In this document: positions 7,494 to 11,513 of the stretch, piece after piece
Layout: each line of letters opens with the position of its first letter
Position numbering within the stretch: position 1 is the first letter of the stretch
NCBI GenBank assembly: GCA_030147325.1
Contig: JASLAA010000013.1
Span: forward strand, 1 to 11,513
Direction of reading: 5' to 3'
Origin: Arthrobacter sp.
Lineage (GTDB): Bacteria; Actinomycetota; Actinomycetes; Actinomycetales; Micrococcaceae
Length of the DNA: 11,513 nucleotides
The notes under the pieces: generated by a model
What the model was told of the DNA's origin: nothing
Seen by the model: only the letters and a program-made list of their open reading frames with translations
Databases searched by the model: none
Translations under genes and position numbers: made by a program

Positions 7494-7702
7494 TGACGGT
7501 CCCGCAGGTCCTGAACCGGGCGAGGGACGGTGCACGCGAGCTCGCCTGGGTGTTCAGGGGCATCATGGGGGAGAACGCCTACCAGGCATACCTCGACCAC
7601 CACGGGCGCACGCACGCCGATGGACGTCCCATGACAGAGCGCGAGTTCTGGCGGGACAAGGCGGACCGGCAGGACGCCAATCCGGAGGGTCGCTGCTGCT
7701 AG
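7493..7702 (+). CDS. YbdD/YjiX family small protein
   Basis: This is a 69-residue cytoplasmic protein of the YbdD/YjiX family (PF04328, historically called putative selenoprotein). It starts with a helix (PQVLNRARDGARELAWVF, 4-21) and then carries the family core: MGENAYQAYLDHH (25-37), MTEREFWRDK (47-56) and the C-terminal GRCC (66-69). E. coli YbdD has the same layout and also ends in RCC. The ATG shares one base with the cstA stop (TGATG), so translation is probably coupled; AAGGA lies 10 bases upstream. In E. coli, family members act with CstA or BtsT in pyruvate uptake, so it is probably an accessory subunit here. The two terminal cysteines suggest metal binding or redox chemistry, but no mechanism is established. 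The residues are ordinary Cys codons and the stop is TAG, so there is no selenocysteine here. Confidence 0.9.
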   Translation: MTVPQVLNRARDGARELAWVFRGIMGENAYQAYLDHHGRTHADGRPMTEREFWRDKADRQDANPEGRCC

Positions 7703-7717
7703 GCGTAACCCGTCCCG

Positions 7718-7755
7718 ACGAAGCCCGGCACCTCGAACGAGGTGCCGGGCTTCGT
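7718..7755 (+). terminator. Strong hairpin after the cstA-ybdD pair
   Basis: This is a perfect inverted repeat with 18-base arms and two unpaired central bases, giving a realistic loop of about four bases. It starts 15 bases after the TAG at 7702. There is no U-tract, so it is a terminator of the U-poor type frequent in actinobacteria. The arms begin ACGAAG and end CTTCGT. Confidence 0.75.
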
Positions 7756-7821
7756 GCCGTCGCAGGGAGCAAGGCTGGATCCGCCGTGCCCGGCTCCGCA
7801 CGGTTGTGGGAGCATAGCGTC

Positions 7822-8430
7822 ATGACTGAACAGCCGCCCGCCAGTCCGTTCGATCCTGCCCCGCGAAGCGTGCCAACCAGCCCGCAGGTCCTTCCCGCGC
7901 ACCCCGCCGAAGCACCCAAGGGGGACGACGGACGCCCTGCGACGCTCGCCGAACTCGTGGACGAGCCGGCGAAGGTCATGCGGATCGGCACCATGCTGAA
8001 GCAGCTGCTGGAAGAGGTTCGCTCGGCTCCGCTCGACGACGCGGGCCGCACCCGCCTGGCCTCCATCCACGAGCGCTCCGTCCGGGAACTCGAGGACGGT
8101 CTCGCACCGGAGCTGGTCGAGGAGCTGCACCGCATCAACCTTCCGTTCGAGGACGGCACGGTACCCACGGACGCGGAACTCCGGGTGGCGCAGGCGCAGC
8201 TCGTCGGGTGGCTGGAGGGGCTCTTCCACGGTATCCAGACGGCGCTCGCGGCTCAGCAGATGGCCAACCAGCAGCTGGCGGCCCGCCTCCAGCTCCGCCA
8301 GCTGCCTCCAGGCACCGTGATCGCGCCCGGCGTCGTCGTGGGCGAGGACGGCGAACCCCGGCGCACGCCCGCGGCGCCCCGGGCCGAGGCGTCCCCGGCG
8401 GACACCCACGGGCCCGGCCAGTACCTGTAA
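7822..8430 (+). CDS. pafE: Bacterial proteasome activator PafE/Bpa
   Basis: This is a 202-residue ring-forming activator of the 20S proteasome. In Mycobacterium tuberculosis, PafE/Bpa (Rv3780) forms a dodecamer that opens the proteasome gate without ATP and lets unfolded proteins in without pupylation. A Pro-rich disordered N-terminus (1-40) precedes the conserved core with PAKVMRIGTMLKQLLEEVR (49-67), ERSVRELEDGLAPELVEEL (84-102), LPFEDGTVPTDAELR (107-121) and AQAQLVGWLEGLFHGIQTAL (124-142), ending in LPPG (161-164). The last residues GPGQYL (197-202) form the HbYX-like tail with penultimate Tyr that docks into the proteasome alpha ring. From memory the mycobacterial protein is shorter (about 178 residues); a longer Ala/Pro-rich linker (165-196) accounts for the difference. 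ATG 7822 has GGGAG 9 bases upstream. The next gene starts 7 bp after the stop. The proteasome genes themselves are outside the window. Confidence 0.95.
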   Translation: MTEQPPASPFDPAPRSVPTSPQVLPAHPAEAPKGDDGRPATLAELVDEPAKVMRIGTMLKQLLEEVRSAPLDDAGRTRLASIHERSVRELEDGLAPELVEELHRINLPFEDGTVPTDAELRVAQAQLVGWLEGLFHGIQTALAAQQMANQQLAARLQLRQLPPGTVIAPGVVVGEDGEPRRTPAAPRAEASPADTHGPGQYL

Positions 8431-8437
8431 CGCGTAG

Positions 8438-8893
8438 GTGGCATTCTTCGCAGCGGCGCGGCAGGGACGGAAGGACGACGCCGAGCTGGGCACGGGAGTA
8501 TGGCGGCGCGCGCATGACCGGTTCCGCCGCGGTCTCGACCGCTACCACCAGATCCTCGAGGGCATCGAGGACGACGACGTCTACAACGAGCTCGTCGTCG
8601 TCGCCGACGAGCTCGGGGCGATGCTGCCACGCGTGCGTGCCATCTGCGTGAGTGCGCAGGCCTCTTCCCCGAGCACGGGACTCGACATCCCCGGTGCGCT
8701 CCTGCAGGTTCACCGGGCGCTGTCCCGCGCCGGCAACACCCTTGCTACCACGGCCGAGGCCGCCGCGATGACCAGGCTCGACGGCGAGCGGTGGGGCATC
8801 GCGTCCTCCGGGCTGGACAACGTACGCCGCCGCGCCCAGCTCGTGACGGAGGACGTCGAGGAAGCCGAGCGGGCGATGCCGGGGAATCCGTAG
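8438..8893 (+). CDS. Hypothetical helical protein, probable pafE partner gene
   Basis: This is a 151-residue soluble protein of unknown function. It has no signal peptide or membrane segment and appears mostly helical. Segments with heptad-like spacing lie at about 22-45 (WRRAHDRFRRGLDRYHQIL), 49-72 (NELVVVADELGAMLPRV onward), 85-112 and 124-147 (LDNVRRRAQLVTEDVEEAER). The pattern suggests a helical bundle. There is one cysteine (C70). GTG 8438 lies 7 bp after the pafE stop, with no convincing ribosome binding site of its own (only GTAG and the pafE stop region precede it). Its translation probably depends on ribosomes arriving from pafE. The close spacing makes a role near the proteasome activator plausible, but the sequence does not prove it. 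Its stop lies 8 bp from the stop of the convergent sigma-like gene. Codon usage is like its neighbours. Confidence 0.78.
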   Translation: MAFFAAARQGRKDDAELGTGVWRRAHDRFRRGLDRYHQILEGIEDDDVYNELVVVADELGAMLPRVRAICVSAQASSPSTGLDIPGALLQVHRALSRAGNTLATTAEAAAMTRLDGERWGIASSGLDNVRRRAQLVTEDVEEAERAMPGNP

Positions 8894-8901
8894 GGCGGGC
8901 G

Positions 8902-10431
8902 TCAGTAGAACAGGAGCGTGCTTCCGGGTTCGACGGCGATGTCCCAGATCTCGAGTTCCCGCCCGCCACAGGCGCCTCTCTCGCCGGTCGGCGTGCCGCT
9001 GATGAACGGCGCCGGCCGGTTCTCGTCGACGTAGGGGTACCCGCGCTCGTTGAGGACGGTGAGGATGCGATCATCGACGCCGGGGTCCCCGTCGGCGAAG
9101 GCGCGGCCGGGCTCACGCTGATAGGCGGAGAAGCCGTCCGGCCAGCGGAGGAGGACCGAGCGGCCGTTGAAGTCGAACCAGACGCAGGCAGACGTCCGTT
9201 CGGCAGCGCCCTGGAACGCACCGAGGAGGTTCTTCGGCAGGTTCTGCGCGTCGCGGCCCTCCTCGGGCCGGATACCGACGATCGATTCAGGGGCGAGGGA
9301 CCCGGCATCCTCGTCCGTCGTGTCGAGTGTCAGTTCCCCGGCAGGGAGGGCGTCGATCGAGGTGCGCACCTCCTCCGGCAACGGTGCGGGATCGCCCGCG
9401 ATCGTCGTCGCGGCCGGGGACCTCCGGTCCACGAGGTTCAGCACCGACCCGTCACCCTCGATCGGTCCGAGGAAGCCGTGCTCATTGCGGACGAGGAACA
9501 TGAGCTGATCGGGAGGGAAGAAGTCCCGGCTGTAGGGCCGCTCGAGGGTACTCCTGCCGGTGACGTCGACGGCCAGGGTGTCCTCCTCCGGATCACCCTT
9601 GAGGATCTGTACCACCGACACCCCCCGCAGGATGCGAACCTCGCCGTCCACCAGCGTCGGCTCGATGGCTCCGGCAACCACGACGGCAACGACGTCGGCG
9701 AGGTCGAACAGGCGGGCGCTCTCCTCGGCGGGACCCGGTGCCGGGCGGGGAACCAGGGCGACGACGAGGGCAACCACGACGGCGAGCAGGCAGGCGGTCC
9801 CGACGATGACCTGCCCCCGGCGTCCAGCAGGCGCGCTGCGACCAGCCGGACCGCCGCCCGAGCCCTCCAGCGCGGGGTTCCCCTCCTCTTCCGACCTCAG
9901 GAGGAGTGCTCGGTCATCGGTGGCATCGTCCCTGCTGTCCGAAGCCGCCCCGTGGAGCTTCCTGCGACTCGCCGCGAGGTGATCCTCGGTGATCGCACGG
10001 GCGGGGTCGGCAGCCGACAGGAGCTGCGCGAGCCGTCCGGCCTGGTCCGTCGGCAGGGAACGCGCGCACATGACCTCCACCTGCTCGAGTCGACGGGGGT
10101 CCAGTCCGGACAGGCTCGCCGCATCCTGCCGCGACAGCCCGTCCCAGTAGTGCAGGAGCAGCAGTTCGCGATCCTCTGGGGCGAGCGACGCGAGGGCGGA
10201 CCGGAGGATGGGGAAGTCCTCGACGCGCGGGGGAAGATCCGGGGGGAGGTAGCGCTCCAGCGCCGACCGGGCGGCGACCAGCACCGACGTGCGTGCCTCC
10301 GGTGCGGAGGCGGCTCGGACCGCTTCGGCAGCGGTGGCCGCGGACAGCTGCACGGACAGCGACCGCCGGAAAGCGTAGCGGTAGGCGGCGTCGTGCAGGG
10401 GGTCCTGCGCATCGCGCTCGCTCGGGTGCAC
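8902..10431 (-). CDS. One-pass membrane protein with sigma-70 region 4-like HTH
   Basis: This is a 509-residue protein with an unusual layout. The cytoplasmic N-terminal half contains, at about 75-126, a sequence like region 4 of ECF sigma factors: LASLAPEDRELLLLHYWDGLS (a family-like helix pair) followed by RQDAASLSGLDPRRLEQVEV, the helix-turn-helix. Residues 1-70 may be a degenerate region 2, but I see no clear -10-binding or core-binding motif. One membrane segment lies at about 207-228 (CLLAVVVALVVALV), preceded by RR and followed by PRPAPG. The outer domain (about 230-509) is rich in Val, Asp and Pro, with cysteines at 416 and 488 that could pair; I do not recognise it. The start is uncertain: GTG 10431 follows a near-perfect GGGGGTGA signal, while GTG 10437 would add two residues. 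It may be a membrane-tethered transcription regulator or a receptor-like derivative of a sigma factor. Confidence 0.75.
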   Translation of the reverse strand: MHPSERDAQDPLHDAAYRYAFRRSLSVQLSAATAAEAVRAASAPEARTSVLVAARSALERYLPPDLPPRVEDFPILRSALASLAPEDRELLLLHYWDGLSRQDAASLSGLDPRRLEQVEVMCARSLPTDQAGRLAQLLSAADPARAITEDHLAASRRKLHGAASDSRDDATDDRALLLRSEEEGNPALEGSGGGPAGRSAPAGRRGQVIVGTACLLAVVVALVVALVPRPAPGPAEESARLFDLADVVAVVVAGAIEPTLVDGEVRILRGVSVVQILKGDPEEDTLAVDVTGRSTLERPYSRDFFPPDQLMFLVRNEHGFLGPIEGDGSVLNLVDRRSPAATTIAGDPAPLPEEVRTSIDALPAGELTLDTTDEDAGSLAPESIVGIRPEEGRDAQNLPKNLLGAFQGAAERTSACVWFDFNGRSVLLRWPDGFSAYQREPGRAFADGDPGVDDRILTVLNERGYPYVDENRPAPFISGTPTGERGACGGRELEIWDIAVEPGSTLLFY

Positions 10432-10486
10432 GCTCACCCCCGTCGTCGGTCGTCGGCATCGGATCGATCCGGTGCCGGTGGTCTCC

Positions 10487-10515
10487 TCGATACCCCGCAG
10501 GCTGATAGTTGTCAG
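10487..10515 (-). promoter_or_regulatory. Candidate promoter of the sigma-like membrane protein gene
   Basis: On the minus strand CTGACA (10515-10510; 5 of 6 to the -35 consensus), exactly 17 bases and TATCGA (10492-10487) are found. The expected transcript start is about 50 bases before the GTG at 10431. It lies within the divergent intergenic region shared with the aldo/keto reductase gene. Confidence 0.4.
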
Positions 10516-10558
10516 GGGACACAGAAATAAATGAGCAGGGTTCCCGGTTCCCGACTGT

Positions 10559-11398
10559 ATGACTACATCACCACACCTTACGTTCAACGACGGCCACACC
10601 ATCCCCCAACTCGGGTACGGAGTGTGGCAGGTCGAGGACACCGTTGCCGAGGACGTCGTCGGCAAGGCCTTCAAGGCCGGTTACCGTCACATCGACACCG
10701 CCAAGATCTACGGGAACGAAGCCGGCGTCGGACGGGCCATCGCGGCATCGGGCCTCAGCCACGACGACATGTTCATCACCACCAAGCTGTGGAACGCGGA
10801 CCAGGGCTACGACAGCACCCTGAAGGCGTTCGACGAGTCCATGGAGCGCCTCGGCCTCGAGACGCTGGACCTCTACCTCATCCACTGGCTGCAGCCCAAG
10901 CAGGGCAAGTACGTCGACACCTGGAAGGCCTTCGTCGAACTGCAGAAGCAGGGTCGCGTGAAGAGCATCGGTGTCTCGAACTTCACGGTGGAGGCGTTGA
11001 ACGAGATCATCGACGCCACCGGAGTGGTGCCCGTCATCAACCAGGTCGAGACGCACCCCTACCTGAACCAGTCCGAGCTCCGCGCCTACGAGGCCGAGAA
11101 GGGCATCCTGCACGAGTCGTGGTCGCCCCTCGGGTCCGGTAAGGGACTGCTCGAGGACGCCGTGCTGCAGGACATCGCCGCCAAGCGCAACGCGACACCC
11201 GCGCAGGTCGTCCTGGCGTGGCATCTCGCACTCGGCAACGTCGTCATCCCGAAGTCGGTCACGGAGTCGCGCATCGTCGAGAACTGGGGATCACTCGATG
11301 TGACGCTCGAGGACGAGGACATCGACGCCATCAATGGTCTGGACAAGGGTCCGGCCGGGCGCATCGGCGCAGATCCGGCGACGTCCGACTTCGCCTAG
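10559..11398 (+). CDS. Aldo/keto reductase, 2,5-diketogluconate reductase-like
   Basis: This is a 279-residue cytoplasmic NADPH-dependent oxidoreductase with a TIM-barrel fold. The full catalytic tetrad is visible: D46 and Y51 in DTAKIYGNE, K76 in ITTKLWN and H109 in YLIHW. The barrel is complete, with GVSNFTVEAL (138-147), NQVETHPYLNQ (161-171) and the NADPH-phosphate motif IPKSVTESRI (230-239). The length is typical of bacterial AKR5-type enzymes that reduce 2,5-diketo-D-gluconate, methylglyoxal and other aldehydes or ketones. The natural substrate cannot be assigned from sequence. ATG 10559 gives the standard family N-terminus (HLTFNDGHTIPQLGYGVWQ), but no clear ribosome binding site precedes it; only GCAGGG lies about 18 bases upstream. 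It is divergent from the sigma-like gene and followed by a strong terminator, so it is a single-gene transcript. Confidence 0.94.
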   Translation: MTTSPHLTFNDGHTIPQLGYGVWQVEDTVAEDVVGKAFKAGYRHIDTAKIYGNEAGVGRAIAASGLSHDDMFITTKLWNADQGYDSTLKAFDESMERLGLETLDLYLIHWLQPKQGKYVDTWKAFVELQKQGRVKSIGVSNFTVEALNEIIDATGVVPVINQVETHPYLNQSELRAYEAEKGILHESWSPLGSGKGLLEDAVLQDIAAKRNATPAQVVLAWHLALGNVVIPKSVTESRIVENWGSLDVTLEDEDIDAINGLDKGPAGRIGADPATSDFA

Positions 11399-11429
11399 GA
11401 GACCTGCCGACAGTTCCTGCCGGCTATCC

Positions 11430-11466
11430 ACGAAGAGCCGCCCGGCACTGCCGGGCGGCTCTTCGT
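11430..11466. terminator. Strong hairpin after the aldo/keto reductase gene
   Basis: This is a perfect inverted repeat with 18-base arms around one central base, 31 bases after the TAG. It is symmetrical, so it could serve this gene and a convergent minus-strand gene whose stop may lie at 11481. The arms begin ACGAAG and end CTTCGT, as in the cstA-ybdD terminator. Confidence 0.8.
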
Positions 11467-11480
11467 CTGTCCGGGTGCGC

Positions 11481-11513
11481 TCAGGCGGCCTGGGCCAGGG
11501 CCGCCCGGAGCGG
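11481..11513 (-). CDS. Possible C-terminal end of a convergent gene (partial)
   Basis: Read on the minus strand, these 33 bases give PLRAALAQAA and a TGA stop. The open frame runs to the window edge, and a symmetrical terminator lies 14 bases beyond the stop, as expected for a gene converging with the aldo/keto reductase. Ten residues are too few to name a product, and such a short open frame can occur by chance. Confidence 0.35.
   Translation of the reverse strand, partial: PLRAALAQAA

Noticed and set aside
4989..7535. An 848-codon open frame on the minus strand opposite cstA
   Set aside because: It is a shadow of high third-position GC. Its translation is rich in Asp, Gly, Arg and His with no domain, while cstA on the other strand is an unmistakable family member.
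7691..7702. A selenocysteine in the YbdD-family protein
   Set aside because: The family carries an old selenoprotein label, but here the end is coded by two TGC-type codons and a TAG stop, with no in-frame TGA.
8791..10530. A 579-codon plus-strand frame opposite the sigma-like membrane protein gene
   Set aside because: It is low complexity, Arg/Gly/Glu-rich and without membrane or domain patterns. The minus frame has a membrane segment, an HTH-like block and a plausible start, so it is the better choice.
10509..10533. TTGTCA with a following TAAATG as a promoter of the aldo/keto reductase
   Set aside because: The spacer is only 13 bases, and TTGTCA overlaps the better minus-strand -35 element.

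Overview
The window is GC-rich (about two thirds by eye), densely coded DNA from a chromosome of a high-GC Gram-positive bacterium. The best single clue is a PafE/Bpa-type proteasome activator with an intact C-terminal HbYX tail, a family tied to the actinobacterial 20S proteasome. GTG starts, a lipoprotein with a Septum_form-like domain and a tRNA without encoded CCA fit the same group. The overall style resembles Micrococcaceae (Arthrobacter-like), but the genus is an inference.

Layout, left to right. (1) 1-2720, minus: the N-terminal 906 codons of a large secreted nuclease of the ExeM/NucH type. It has a lamin-tail domain, an OB-like domain, a DNase I-like domain and the beginning of a 5'-nucleotidase metallophosphatase domain, and it runs off the left edge. 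Its 215-bp upstream region holds an imperfect palindrome and a CRP-like 16-mer. (2) 2936-3451, minus: a small lipoprotein with a Septum_form-like cysteine pattern. (3) 3602-3689, minus: tRNA-Ser(UGA), followed by a terminator hairpin. (4) 3750-4724, plus: a PIG3-type NAD(P)H-quinone oxidoreductase. (5) 4823-5059, plus: a 78-residue, strongly acidic, probably disordered protein. (6) 5217-7493 and 7493-7702, plus: cstA and a YbdD/YjiX-family gene, overlapping by one base, closed by a strong hairpin. (7) 7822-8430 and 8438-8893, plus: pafE and a helical protein of unknown function, 7 bp apart. (8) 8902-10431, minus: an unusual one-pass membrane protein with a sigma region 4-like helix-turn-helix inside and a roughly 280-residue domain outside. 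(9) 10559-11398, plus: an aldo/keto reductase with a strong terminator. (10) 11481-11513, minus: possibly the last codons of a convergent gene.

How the genes work together. Two pairs look like functional units: cstA-ybdD (uptake of pyruvate or peptides under carbon limitation) and pafE plus its partner (proteasome-linked proteolysis, with the partner's role unknown). The nuclease/nucleotidase would release nucleosides and phosphate from extracellular DNA. The remaining genes are ordinary, separately transcribed chromosomal genes. I see no transposase, integrase, phage gene, CRISPR array or long repeat. The most unusual item is the sigma-like membrane protein. I do not find convincing evidence for a completely new multi-gene system.
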